64,000 nt of DNA from Halarchaeum nitratireducens (lineage in GTDB: Archaea > Halobacteriota > Halobacteria > Halobacteriales > Halobacteriaceae), in contig NZ_BMOQ01000006.1 of assembly GCF_014647155.1 (NCBI RefSeq), forward strand, positions 186,001-250,000, written 5' to 3'. Positions within the stretch are counted from its first letter, which is position 1. Each line of letters starts with the position of its first letter. The notes under the pieces are model-generated. The model made no database searches, was not told the origin of the DNA, and saw only the letters and a program-made list of their open reading frames with translations. Below are positions 8,856 to 17,483 of this stretch, piece by piece. The translations under genes were made by a program, and so were the position numbers.

Positions 8856-9730
8856 TGGTCGCGGTCTCCCGGCGCGTCGGCCGGCCGGTCGTGACGGCGC
8901 TCCTCCTCGCGACGGTCGCGTTCCTCATCGGCCCCATCGTCCTCACGGTCATCGCGTCGTTCGCCAGCAGTTGGACGGGCGTCCTCCCCTCGGGGTTCGT
9001 CACGCTCCAGAACTGGCGGGAGGTGCTCGGGCTCGCGGAGACCTTCGGCTCGCAGCGGAGCATGGGCTGGGACCCGCTCGTCACCCTCCCGATCGGCGGT
9101 GGAACGACGGTGATGGTCCCCGCCGAGCTGGCGTTCAGCGTCGGCCTCGCGCTCGGTGGCGTGCTGATCAATCTCGTCGTCGGGGTGCCCATCGCATACG
9201 CGGTCTCGCGATATGACTTCCGCGGGCGGGAGTGGGTGAACGCGGTGTCGATCCTCCCCCTCGTCCCGGGCGTGATCCTCGGCGTCGCGTTCCTCCGCGC
9301 GTATCCCGAGCTGTCAGGGACGAGCGTCGGCCTCATCGTCGGCTATTCGCTGCTGAAAGCGCCGTTCATGGTGATGGCCGTGCAGAGCGAGTTCGAGTCG
9401 ATGCCGCTGCGCCGACTCGAGGAGTCCGCGCGCTCGCTGGGCGCGTCGTGGCCGCGCACGTTCCTGACGGTGATCGTCCCGAACGCGAGCTCCGGGATCA
9501 TCTCGGGCTTGATCATCTGCTGGGCGCTCGCCGCGGCGGAGTTCAACTTCTCCTACATCGTCTGGGCGAAGGGCACACAGCCGCTCGCGCTCTTCCTCCA
9601 GCGCCACATCTCGAACAGCTCGTTCACGAAGGCCGCCGCAGCGGTCTCGATGTTCTTCTGCATCATCGCCGCAGTGACGCTCCTCCTCCAGCAGCTGGGG
9701 CGGCGGGGCTTCGAGACGAGAGGACACTGA
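8855..9730 (+). CDS. ABC importer permease subunit 2
   Basis: A 291-residue BPD-type permease (PotC-like position). The EAA loop is ESARSLGASWPRTFLTVIVP. About six spans are predicted, with a long polar segment between span 1 and span 2 (about residues 42-85, GFVTLQNWREVLGLAETFGS and onward), which probably faces the binding protein. The ATG overlaps the preceding stop, and four bases separate its stop from the ATPase start. Confidence 0.9.
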   Translation: MVAVSRRVGRPVVTALLLATVAFLIGPIVLTVIASFASSWTGVLPSGFVTLQNWREVLGLAETFGSQRSMGWDPLVTLPIGGGTTVMVPAELAFSVGLALGGVLINLVVGVPIAYAVSRYDFRGREWVNAVSILPLVPGVILGVAFLRAYPELSGTSVGLIVGYSLLKAPFMVMAVQSEFESMPLRRLEESARSLGASWPRTFLTVIVPNASSGIISGLIICWALAAAEFNFSYIVWAKGTQPLALFLQRHISNSSFTKAAAAVSMFFCIIAAVTLLLQQLGRRGFETRGH

Positions 9731-9734
9731 CATC

Positions 9735-10475
9735 ATGGCACGCGTCACACTTGACTCGGTACGCAAGGAGTACGGCGACACGACCGCGATGGACGGCGTC
9801 TCGTTCACCGTCGACGACGGCGAAGTGGTGGGCGTGCTCGGCCCGTCCGGGTGCGGGAAGACGACGACGCTGCGAAGCATCGCGGGGTTCGAGACGCCGA
9901 CCGCGGGCGCGGTGCGTTTCGACGACGCCGACGTCACGAACGTCCCCCCGGAGAACCGGAACGTCGGCCTCGTCTTTCAGGAGTACGCCCTCTTCGACAA
10001 CATGACGGTCGCGGAGAACGTCGCGTTCGGCCTGAAGATGCGGGGCGTCGAGAAGGCGACCCGGCGCGAGCGCGCGGCCGACCTCCTCGAGATGCTCGGC
10101 ATCGGCGGGTTCGAGGACCGGGACCCGACGACGCTCTCCGGCGGTCAACAACAGCGCGTCGGCCTCGCGCGCGCGCTCGCCATCGAGCCGAGCATTCTGC
10201 TCTTGGACGAGCCGATGACCGGATTGGACGCGAAGCTGAAGACGCGCCTCCAGACCGAAGTCGGGGACCTCCTCGCCGAGTTGGACGTCACCGGCCTCTA
10301 CGTGACGCACGATCAAGAGGAGGCGATGGTGATGTGCGATCGGGTCGCGGTCATGAACGACGGCCGCGTCGAACAGATCGGCACCCCGCGCGAGATCTAC
10401 GAGAACCCCGTGAGCGACTTCGTCGCCGAGTTCGTCTCCCTCGATCCCCCGGCTCTCCCGTTCGTCGAGTGGTGA
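9735..10475 (+). CDS. ABC importer ATP-binding protein, short form
   Basis: A 246-residue nucleotide-binding subunit. Walker A is GPSGCGKTTT, the Q-loop is VFQEYALF, the signature is LSGGQQQRVG, Walker B is ILLLDEP and the H-loop is YVTHDQEEA. It powers the importer formed by the two permeases upstream. PotA/FbpC-type ATPases usually carry an extra C-terminal TOBE region of about 100 residues; this one stops soon after the core (at FVSLDPPALPFVEW), so that domain is lacking. Confidence 0.92.
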   Translation: MARVTLDSVRKEYGDTTAMDGVSFTVDDGEVVGVLGPSGCGKTTTLRSIAGFETPTAGAVRFDDADVTNVPPENRNVGLVFQEYALFDNMTVAENVAFGLKMRGVEKATRRERAADLLEMLGIGGFEDRDPTTLSGGQQQRVGLARALAIEPSILLLDEPMTGLDAKLKTRLQTEVGDLLAELDVTGLYVTHDQEEAMVMCDRVAVMNDGRVEQIGTPREIYENPVSDFVAEFVSLDPPALPFVEW

Positions 10476-10611
10476 TCTCCGGACGCCGGCGGCGACGGCG
10501 ACGCGTCCACACTGCGCGCGTCTCCGCACGCGAACCCGGGTCGTCGAGCAGTGCGCGAACACGCCGGAGCGACCGTTCGCCCCGGCTTCGCACGGCACGC
10601 ACCGCGTCCGC

Positions 10612-10872
10612 TCACTCGAACGTCGTCTCGGTCACGCGGAGCGTGCCGTTCGCTTCGTAGAGGTACCCGCGGCTCAGCAGTCGCTCGACGGCGTACTCGC
10701 TGTCGCTGTGCTCCGGCGAGAACGTCTCGGCCGCATCGAGGAGCGCGTACGCCTCCCCGTAGGTGAACTCCGCCCGTGGCCCGTCGGCGGCGTCGACGAG
10801 GATCCGGTAGGCCTCCTGCACCCACTCCGGGAGTGGCGGTCGTGGATCAGTTGGATCAGAGAATGGCGACAT
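10612..10872 (-). CDS. small hypothetical protein
   Basis: An 86-residue acidic protein starting MSPFSDPTDPRPPLPEWVQE. The C-terminal part reads like a small winged-helix: YGEAYALLDAA, then SEYAVERLLSRGYLYEANGT and LRVTETTFE. That fold is only suggestive. The start was chosen because the upstream extension is arginine-rich shadow coding. It was probably the divergent neighbour of the alcohol dehydrogenase gene before the phosphonate island inserted. Confidence 0.65.
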   Translation of the reverse strand: MSPFSDPTDPRPPLPEWVQEAYRILVDAADGPRAEFTYGEAYALLDAAETFSPEHSDSEYAVERLLSRGYLYEANGTLRVTETTFE

Positions 10873-10993
10873 TGGGACTCGAAGGTCGTGTACGGGTGTA
10901 CGGCCTGTGCGCTTGTGAACCTTCCCACCGACACGGACCGCGGTCGTCGCCTCCCCCTTCGTTCTCCCCCGAACCGGTGCGTCGCGCGACGGG

Positions 10994-11115
10994 GGACGAC
11001 GCTCGCGACGGCGACCGACGCGTCGGCGTTTAATCCCCGGCGGCCGATGGGCGTGTATGAACACGAGCGCGGAGAGCGCGGCGTTCCGATTCGACTATCG
11101 ACCGGCGGCGATCCG
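10994..11115 (+). repeat. left copy of the 122-base direct repeat flanking the phosphonate island
   Basis: Identical to 24505-24626 except for one base (C at 11044, T at 24555), with an offset of 13,511 bases. It covers the promoter region and the first 59 bases of coding sequence of the alcohol dehydrogenase gene. Similarity stops abruptly on both sides. Confidence 0.93.
11057..11115 (+). pseudogene. truncated 5' copy of the iron-type alcohol dehydrogenase gene
   Basis: The ATG at 11057 begins MNTSAESAAFRFDYRPAAIR, the same 20 residues as the intact gene at 24568. After 11115 the frame enters unrelated island DNA and stops at TAG 11234-11236, so at most a 59-residue chimeric peptide could be made. 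It is a relic of the insertion or duplication event, not a functional enzyme. Its promoter is also duplicated, so a short transcript may still be produced. Confidence 0.85.
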
Positions 11116-11181
11116 TGGGCTGTGCTCCGCCCGTACACCGGAGTCTGTTGGGGATGACGGATACAGTAGCCCGCGAGGGAA

Positions 11182-11838
11182 CTACTGCGAGTTGGTCACT
11201 GTCTCGACGAGTTCCCGCAAGTCCGAGAACTCGTAGGTCGGTTCGACGTCAAGAGCGGCATCCCGCACGTGCTCACGGCGGAGGAACGCCGAGTCAAGAC
11301 CGGCACGATGGGCCGCGATGACGTCCGTTTCCGAATCACCGACGTACAGCGCGGTAGCGGCGCCGAGGTCCGCAAGCGCGTTCTTGAGGTAGTGCGCTTC
11401 CGGTTTGCGACGAGCAGCCCCGGCGAGCGTCGGCTGTCGACCGTACACGGTTTCGAAGTAATCAAGACCGTGATGGGCGAGCAGGAATTCGACGGTCGCA
11501 TGCTGATTGTTGCTCACTAATCCCAGCGGAACGTCCAGCGCAGCGAGTGCGTCGACGTCCTCGTAGACGGCTTTTCCGCCATCACGGGTATGTGCCTGCT
11601 GGAACAGGCTCGCAGTGAGCTCACGCTGGTGCCAGAACGCCTCCGGATCTAGGTCGTGTTTCTGCAGGAGCTCACGTGGAACCGGGTCGTCACCGATCGA
11701 GGCCTCGACCTCGTTCGGATCAACTGTCACGTCGAACGCCGCAAACGCGTCTACGACGGCGTCGAGGAGCACGTCGGAGTCGCTGGGTTCGACGATCACG
11801 CCGTCGTTGTCGAAGACGACGGCGTCGTACTCAGTCAT
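11182..11838 (-). CDS. HAD-superfamily phosphatase in the C-P lyase operon
   Basis: A 218-residue protein with HAD motif I VVFDNDGVI (DxD), motif II SNNQHA, a motif III lysine near ARRKPEAHYL and motif IV YVGDSETDVIAA. The class is phosphoglycolate phosphatase-like with an alpha-helical cap. As the last gene of the phn operon (start overlapping the preceding stop by 8 bases) it may dephosphorylate a ribose phosphate released after C-P cleavage. That substrate is inference. The motif I second Asp is present, so it should be active. Confidence 0.85.
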   Translation of the reverse strand: MTEYDAVVFDNDGVIVEPSDSDVLLDAVVDAFAAFDVTVDPNEVEASIGDDPVPRELLQKHDLDPEAFWHQRELTASLFQQAHTRDGGKAVYEDVDALAALDVPLGLVSNNQHATVEFLLAHHGLDYFETVYGRQPTLAGAARRKPEAHYLKNALADLGAATALYVGDSETDVIAAHRAGLDSAFLRREHVRDAALDVEPTYEFSDLRELVETVTNSQ

Positions 11839-12637
11839 CGCCCACCACGTCCGGCCGGGGTGGTGTTGCTTCGACGCCGACGCAGGTCGCGACGTCCGCG
11901 ACGGCCTTCATCTCGAAGACGAAACACTCCGCGGGGATTGCTTCGACCAGCGAGCGATACTCTGAGAGGGGCCCGTGCTGGTCGGCCGTCCCGTCGTTGT
12001 CGTGGAGGTGACAGACGCGGATGCGGTCGCCGAACCGGTCGACGAACGTCCGCCAGTCCCCCCCGTTGACCTTCGCGTGCCCCACGTCCAGCGTGACGCC
12101 GAGATACTTCTCGGGAACGTCGACGGCGTCGAGCATCTCCGCGAGCGCCGTCGGCGTCGTCGTATGTCGCCGTTTCTCCGTATCGAGCGGCTGGTTCTCC
12201 AAGCAGAGCGGCACGTCGACGAGTTGGGCGTACTCCGCGCATTCGGCGAGCGACACCACGGCGTTCTCGCGGGCGCGTTCGCGGACCCACTCGGGGTAGC
12301 GTTCGGGAACCGACCCCCCGTGGACGACGACGGCTTCCGCGCCAGCAGTAGCGGCGTCGTCAAGCGTTCGTTTCACGCGTTCGACGGAGTCCTGTCGAAC
12401 CGTCTCGTCGTAACTCCCGACGTTCCAGTCACGGAACGGCGCGTGATAGGTGACGCTCACGTCGAATCGCTCGGCTAGCTCGCGGACTGCGTCCGGATCC
12501 GGCGTGTTCGGATGGCCGGCGAGATACTCGCGTTTGAACTCCACGTGGTCCAGCCCGACGTCGGTGACGTACCGCATGAACTCCTCGACGGTCACCCCGA
12601 ACCGGACGTCCATCGCCGCTCCGAGCCGTGGACTCAT
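11831..12637 (-). CDS. TIM-barrel sugar-phosphate isomerase/AP endonuclease-2 family protein
   Basis: A 268-residue protein of the xylose isomerase-like TIM-barrel family. Likely metal ligands are the H in SVTYHAPF, H in VVVHGGS, E in CLENQPLD, D and H in TLDVGHAK, H in VCHLHDNDG and E in FVFEMK. This is a full family metal set, so it is probably a metalloenzyme. It overlaps phnM by 4 bases (ATGA) and lies in the operon where other organisms carry phnP or phnN, both absent here. A role in opening or rearranging the cyclic ribose phosphate product is inferred, not shown. Confidence 0.82.
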   Translation of the reverse strand: MSPRLGAAMDVRFGVTVEEFMRYVTDVGLDHVEFKREYLAGHPNTPDPDAVRELAERFDVSVTYHAPFRDWNVGSYDETVRQDSVERVKRTLDDAATAGAEAVVVHGGSVPERYPEWVRERARENAVVSLAECAEYAQLVDVPLCLENQPLDTEKRRHTTTPTALAEMLDAVDVPEKYLGVTLDVGHAKVNGGDWRTFVDRFGDRIRVCHLHDNDGTADQHGPLSEYRSLVEAIPAECFVFEMKAVADVATCVGVEATPPRPDVVGDD

Positions 12638-13797
12638 CGCTCCCCCCGTTCGGCACGGTAGACGGGCTGGCCCGCGATGATCGCGCGAGCGACCGTCGGT
12701 GTCGGCTCCCGGTCGACGACGATGAGGTCCGCGCGCACCCCCGGTTCGATGCGCCCCCGGTCCTTGAGACCGACGGCGTTAGCGGGATTCGCGGTGACAC
12801 GGTTCACACGCGTCGGGAGGGGTTCGCCGGTATCGACGAAGGCACCCGCCAGCAGGGAGGGCGGATGGTAGTCGGCGACGAGCGCGTCGACGACACCCGC
12901 GTCGATTGCCTGCGCCGTCGCGAGGTTCCCCCACTGGCTCTCACCCCGGACCAGATTCGGCGCGCCCATCACCGTCGTCATCTCGACTTCCGCGGCACGC
13001 GCCGCTGTCTCCAGCGTGATCGGGTACTCTGAGATGTCCACACCGGTCGCGGCGAGGCGTTCGACCTCCGTGGGATCCTCGTCGTCGTGGGAGGCAGTCA
13101 CCGCGTCGGCGGTGTGAGCGGCCTCGACGACACGGTCGATACGCTCGCGGAGCGTCGCCATCGAGATGTCGGTCCGGTGTTCGATCATCTCCTCGGCCTC
13201 GTCGGCGGTGTGGTCGGAGGCGTTCTCGTAGTACTCTTTGAACGCCTCAACGTCCCGGAACTGGCCCTTCCCGGGAACGTGACTCATCACCGAGACGAGG
13301 TCAGCGTCCCCGCGTTCGACGACATCTAGGACGGCCTCGACACAGCGCTCTTGGGTGACCTCACAGCGCGCGTGCAGACGGTGGTCAGCGAGTAACTCGC
13401 GGGTTCCCGTGATCGCGTCGGTGAGATCGGCGGCGAGTTCCGGCGACCGGTTTGCCTCCTCGTCGATCTCGAAAGAGATGGCGTGGAACTTCGTCGTGAC
13501 CCCCGCTGCGACGTTCGCGCGGTCGGCGGACGCGAGCGCCATCGGCAACGCCATCTGCGCCCCCGAACGCGGATGGAGGTGGTGTTCGATGTCGTCGCCG
13601 TGGAGGTCGATCAGGCCCGGCAGCACGAGGCGGCCGTCGGCGTCGATGACGACCTCGGCGTCGGTGTCGACGGTCCCGATTTCGACGATTCGATCCTCCT
13701 CGATACGGACGCCGCCGTCGACGACCGAGTCGGGAGTGACGACGCGCCCGCCGACGATGGCGACGGATTCGTCGGCCGTCTGGGCCGTCGAACTCAT
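12634..13797 (-). CDS. phnM: PhnM, alpha-D-ribose 1-methylphosphonate 5-triphosphate diphosphatase
   Basis: A 387-residue amidohydrolase-fold enzyme (E. coli PhnM has about 378 residues). The N-terminal metal motif LPGLIDLHGDDIEHHLHPR, the internal GVTTKFHAISFE, the SHDDEDPTEVE histidine block and the C-terminal RIEPGVRADLIVVD are all family features. It removes pyrophosphate from the ribose triphosphate intermediate before C-P cleavage. It is coupled to phnL upstream and to the TIM-barrel gene downstream by ATGA overlaps. Confidence 0.95.
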   Translation of the reverse strand: MSSTAQTADESVAIVGGRVVTPDSVVDGGVRIEEDRIVEIGTVDTDAEVVIDADGRLVLPGLIDLHGDDIEHHLHPRSGAQMALPMALASADRANVAAGVTTKFHAISFEIDEEANRSPELAADLTDAITGTRELLADHRLHARCEVTQERCVEAVLDVVERGDADLVSVMSHVPGKGQFRDVEAFKEYYENASDHTADEAEEMIEHRTDISMATLRERIDRVVEAAHTADAVTASHDDEDPTEVERLAATGVDISEYPITLETAARAAEVEMTTVMGAPNLVRGESQWGNLATAQAIDAGVVDALVADYHPPSLLAGAFVDTGEPLPTRVNRVTANPANAVGLKDRGRIEPGVRADLIVVDREPTPTVARAIIAGQPVYRAERGER

Positions 13798-14531
13798 TCG
13801 ACGACCACCTCGCCATCGTACTCGTCGACGGGCACGACCCGGTCGAGGCGGCCGTCGTCCAGCACGACGACACGATCCGCGACGGCCTCGACGACGTTCG
13901 TATCATGGAAGACGCCGATCACGGTGGTCTCGCCGTCGAGGTACGTCGAGAGCAAGTCGATCGCTGCGCGGCGGGTTTCGGGGTCGAGTGCGCTCGTCGG
14001 TTCGTCCAGGAGGAGTACCGCCGGTCGCGGTGCGATCGCTTGCGCGAGGTTGACGCGCTGGCGCTCCCCGCCCGAGAACGTCGCGGGATACGCCTCCCAG
14101 AGTTCTCGGGGAACGGAGAGCGCAGTGAGGAGGTCACGGGCCGTTTCACGGGCATCGTCGCGACTGTGGCCCTGCTCGACGAGGGGGCGGGCGACGACGT
14201 CGACCGCCGGGACACGCGGGATCTCGTCGAGGAACTGGGACGTGTAGCCGATCACGTCCCGCCGCAAGCCGATGACCGTTCGGGCGGGACACGACGCCAG
14301 GTCCACGTCCCGCGTCGGCCCGTGGTAGACGACGCGGCCCGAATTCGGCTCGTACGTCCGGTAGAGGCATTTCAACAGCGAGGATTTCCCGCTCCCGGAT
14401 TCACCGACGATGGCGAGGAACTCGCCCGTCTGGACGTCGAACGATACGTCGTCGAGCCCGACGACCTGGGTGTCGCCGAGCACGTGCATGTCGAACGTCT
14501 TCGAGAGACCGTCGATCGACAGGATCGTCAT
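13794..14531 (-). CDS. phnL: PhnL, C-P lyase ABC-type ATPase
   Basis: A 245-residue ABC ATPase without a membrane partner. Walker A is GESGSGKSS, the signature is FSGGERQRVN, Walker B is VLLLDEPTSALD and the switch is FHDTNV. In the bacterial system PhnL and PhnK associate with the PhnGHIJ core, and PhnGHIL install the phosphonate on ATP ribose in place of adenine. The sequence TFDMHVLGDTQVVGLDDVSF matches the PhnL N terminus. It overlaps both neighbours by 4 bases. Confidence 0.95.
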   Translation of the reverse strand: MTILSIDGLSKTFDMHVLGDTQVVGLDDVSFDVQTGEFLAIVGESGSGKSSLLKCLYRTYEPNSGRVVYHGPTRDVDLASCPARTVIGLRRDVIGYTSQFLDEIPRVPAVDVVARPLVEQGHSRDDARETARDLLTALSVPRELWEAYPATFSGGERQRVNLAQAIAPRPAVLLLDEPTSALDPETRRAAIDLLSTYLDGETTVIGVFHDTNVVEAVADRVVVLDDGRLDRVVPVDEYDGEVVVE

Positions 14532-15358
14532 ATGGCTGAGTTGATGAGGGTCTGCGTGTATTCGTGGTGCGGGTCCTCGAGAACGCGGTCGGTGAGGCCG
14601 GACTCGATAACGCGGCCGTGACGCATCACGAGCGTCCGATCGGCGAGTAAGCGGACGACGCCGAGGTCGTGGGACACGACGATTGCCGCCACGTCCTCCT
14701 CTCGTTGGATCCGTCGGAACATATCGAGCACGCGGGCTTGCACGCTCACGTCGAGACCTGTCGTCGGTTCGTCGAGCACGACGATCTCGGGGTTGATCGC
14801 GAGCGCGCGAGCGATCTGGACGCGGCGCTGCATCCCGCCCGAGTACGTGTGGGTGGGGTCGTCCATGCGCTCGACCGGGATCTCGGTTTCCTCGAAGAGA
14901 CTAGCGACGCGCTCGCGGACGTCCTCGTAGTTCCGCCAGCCGGACGCGAGGAGTTTCTCCGCGACGTTCCCGCCGCCGCTGAAGTCGAGATCGAGGCCGT
15001 CCCGGATGTGCTGGTGAACGAGGCTGATGTGGCCGTTCCGAAGCGCGTGTCTGGTTTCGTAGTCGACGTCGAGGAGATTGCCAGGGTGGTTGGCGTACTC
15101 GACGCTCCCGTGGACGTGGCCGTCCTGATTCGGTTCGAGGGCGAGCAGTTCGGCGAGGCTCGACTTCCCGCTGCCGGACTCTCCGACGATCCCGAGGACC
15201 TCCCTTGGCTGGAGGTCGAGATCGACGTCCGCGCACGCGACAACGCTTCCGCAGGCCGGACACTGGTTCGTGCCGGCCGCATCGCCCGTTCGGTCACGGC
15301 ACGCCTCACAGCCCGATCCGTAGATGCGGGTCACACCGTCCGCGCTGAGAAGGCTCAC
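14528..15358 (-). CDS. phnK: PhnK, C-P lyase core-associated ATPase with a four-cysteine insert
   Basis: A 276-residue ABC ATPase, about 24 longer than E. coli PhnK. Walker A is GESGSGKSS, the signature YSGGMQRRVQ, Walker B VVLDEPTTGLD and the switch VSHDLGV. PhnK docks on the PhnJ subunits of the core complex. Between the first strand and Walker A lies a segment with C17, C20, C33 and C36 (CEAC...CPAC), a zinc-ribbon-like CX2C pair not present in the E. coli protein. Translationally coupled on both sides. Confidence 0.95.
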   Translation of the reverse strand: MSLLSADGVTRIYGSGCEACRDRTGDAAGTNQCPACGSVVACADVDLDLQPREVLGIVGESGSGKSSLAELLALEPNQDGHVHGSVEYANHPGNLLDVDYETRHALRNGHISLVHQHIRDGLDLDFSGGGNVAEKLLASGWRNYEDVRERVASLFEETEIPVERMDDPTHTYSGGMQRRVQIARALAINPEIVVLDEPTTGLDVSVQARVLDMFRRIQREEDVAAIVVSHDLGVVRLLADRTLVMRHGRVIESGLTDRVLEDPHHEYTQTLINSAI

Positions 15359-16359
15359 GTGCCGTCACCTCCCGTCGCGTCGGCGCCCTCGGACGGTGTC
15401 CCCGGGCCCCACGAGACGTCGCGCTCGCGGTGATGGTCTTTCGCGAGTTCCGGGTCGTCTTGGCGTTTCTCGCAGAACGAGGTGTCGTTACACACGTACC
15501 GGGTCTCGCCGTCGTCGCCCTCGATCTCCACGAGGTACGTGTCGTCTGAGCCACAGAACTGACAGGTGGCGTCGCCGAAGCGCTCGACTTGGAACTCGCG
15601 ATCCTCGAACGCGAGCGGCTCGACGTCCGTATTTGGCGGGACGGCGTAGAGACGAGCTTCTCGACCAGCGGCGAACACGAACAGGTTGTCGGCGTCGTCG
15701 AGTTTCGGGACGTCCCACCGCGGAATCGGCGAGGGATCCATCAGGTAGCGGCCCGCCACCATCGTCGGATACCGCGACGCGATGTTGATCTCCCCCCACT
15801 CGACGACGTTCTCGTAGAGGTGCACCCACATCTTCCCGTAGTTCTTGTGTGCGTGCCGACGCCGGTTGGCCGCGTCACTCGGGTCGACCTTCCGGAGCGC
15901 GTCAGTCACGGGGACCTGCAAGACGAGAATCTGGTCCTCGCTGAGTGCCTCTTCGGGAATCCGATGGCGGGTCTGGATGACGTCCGAGTCCGTCGTGTCC
16001 GTCGTCGTCTCGACGGCCGCCGTGTCCCGAGCGAGCCGTCGGATGTTCGCCGCGTTCACCGACTCGTCCGACCCCTGGTCGATGACCTTGAACGTGTCCG
16101 TGGGCCCGAGGATGGAGAGCGACGCCTGGATGCCGCCGGTTCCCCACCCCCGCGCGAGCGGCATGGGTCGGGACGCGTACGGCACCTGGTGGCCGGGAAT
16201 CGCGACCGCCTTCAAGATAGAGCGGCGGACCTCGCGTTTCGTGTGTTCGTCCAAGTAGGCGTAGCTGTACCCGTCGAGTCCCTCGTCGTCGAGCGAGTCG
16301 AGGACCGCGTCGACCGACTCGTACGACGTCTCCGCTCGTGGTGTTTCCGTATCAGTCAT
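15355..16359 (-). CDS. phnJ: PhnJ, radical SAM C-P lyase
   Basis: A 334-residue protein that cleaves the carbon-phosphorus bond of ribose 1-phosphonate 5-phosphate to release the alkane and a cyclic ribose phosphate. Essential residues known from E. coli are present: the glycyl radical glycine in VAIPGHQVPY (G56) and four cysteines C266, C269, C290 and C296 (CX2C-X20-CX5C, one residue shorter than in E. coli). About 25 extra acidic residues at each end make it longer than the 281-residue E. coli protein. The start was chosen at MTDTETP, overlapping the phnI stop by 8 bases. Confidence 0.96.
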   Translation of the reverse strand: MTDTETPRAETSYESVDAVLDSLDDEGLDGYSYAYLDEHTKREVRRSILKAVAIPGHQVPYASRPMPLARGWGTGGIQASLSILGPTDTFKVIDQGSDESVNAANIRRLARDTAAVETTTDTTDSDVIQTRHRIPEEALSEDQILVLQVPVTDALRKVDPSDAANRRRHAHKNYGKMWVHLYENVVEWGEINIASRYPTMVAGRYLMDPSPIPRWDVPKLDDADNLFVFAAGREARLYAVPPNTDVEPLAFEDREFQVERFGDATCQFCGSDDTYLVEIEGDDGETRYVCNDTSFCEKRQDDPELAKDHHRERDVSWGPGTPSEGADATGGDGT

Positions 16360-17482
16360 CAGAGGCCTCCGCGAGTTGCTCGTCCGCGTCGCGACTCGAT
16401 TCGTCAGCCGTCCCCGCCCCGACACTCTCGTTCTCGCGGATCGCACGAATGCGGTCCAGAATCGACTGGAACGTGACGTAATGCGGGAGTTTGAGGTGTT
16501 CGATGAACCCGAACGAGTCCAGCCCGTCGACCGTGTTGAGGACGAACTCGGGGTTCTCTGCGGGTTCGTCTTCGGTGTCGAGTTGGATCGAGGCGTCGAG
16601 GATCGTCATGGCGATCACTTTCCGCTCGTTCCGACCGAACGTCAACCCGTATCCGAAGGCGAACTGGGGGTCGTCGCGTTTCGCGTACACGGGGACGACC
16701 GCCTCGCTCTCGCTGACCTCGACCGACGTGACGGTCGCCTCCACACCCGTGTACGGGTGTTCGATCTTCACCGGGAGTCGGCCCACTCGGACTTCGGCGA
16801 GCGTCGGGTGTACCTGCCCGTACCCGCGGAGCGCCGAGTAGCCGAGCGCGGTCACTGCGCCGGTCTCACCGCGCGCGAGCGCCTGTAGAACGGCATCCCT
16901 GCCGGCCGGATACGTCACGGGATCACGTGTGATGTCGGCTGGGTCGTCGTCAGTCGGTCCGTCGGGCTCGTGAACGAGACCCTGATCACGCAGGACGTCC
17001 ATCACGTTGTCGAGCGTGTCGGGCGGTTCTTCTCCCCCGATGTCCCACTCCTGCGTCGGGTCTTCGGGGTCGTCCTCGCCGTCCAAGTCGAAATCGAGGA
17101 GTCGCTGGGTGTAGTCCTTCGTCGGCCCGAGGATCTGCCCGCCCGGGATGTCCTTGTACGCGGGCGAGACGCGGCGTGTCGTGACCATCTCCGCGGGATC
17201 GACGACGGTGGTTTCGTCCCACCGTTCGAGCGTCGACCGGTACGCTCGGAGCAGGAAGGACGCCTCGACGGTGTCGCCCTGGGCTTGTTTAACCGCAAGC
17301 GCGGCGAGTCGCGGGGCGTACAGGCCCCCTTCGCTCATCGCCTGTGCGCTCAATCGGCCGAGCTGCTCGTCGAGCTGATCGACGCTCACCGGGTCGGTCT
17401 CTCCCTCAAGGCGCTGCTTCTCGAAGAGCTCCTCGGCGCGCTCGATCAGTTCTTCGCCGGCTTTGACGGCGACGTACCCCAC
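16352..17482 (-). CDS. phnI: PhnI, nucleosidase subunit of the C-P lyase core
   Basis: A 376-residue protein starting with GTG (VGYVAVKAGEELIERAEELF), one base after the phnH stop. LSAQAMSEGGLYAPRLAALAVKQAQGD, FGYGLTFGRNERKVIAM and HLKLPHYVTFQSILDR are PhnI family blocks. PhnI exchanges the adenine of ATP for the phosphonate with PhnG, PhnH and PhnL. An acidic insert after YTQRLLDFDLDGEDD and an acidic C-terminal tail are probably halophilic additions. Confidence 0.95.
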   Translation of the reverse strand: MGYVAVKAGEELIERAEELFEKQRLEGETDPVSVDQLDEQLGRLSAQAMSEGGLYAPRLAALAVKQAQGDTVEASFLLRAYRSTLERWDETTVVDPAEMVTTRRVSPAYKDIPGGQILGPTKDYTQRLLDFDLDGEDDPEDPTQEWDIGGEEPPDTLDNVMDVLRDQGLVHEPDGPTDDDPADITRDPVTYPAGRDAVLQALARGETGAVTALGYSALRGYGQVHPTLAEVRVGRLPVKIEHPYTGVEATVTSVEVSESEAVVPVYAKRDDPQFAFGYGLTFGRNERKVIAMTILDASIQLDTEDEPAENPEFVLNTVDGLDSFGFIEHLKLPHYVTFQSILDRIRAIRENESVGAGTADESSRDADEQLAEASDD

Positions 17483-17483
17483 G

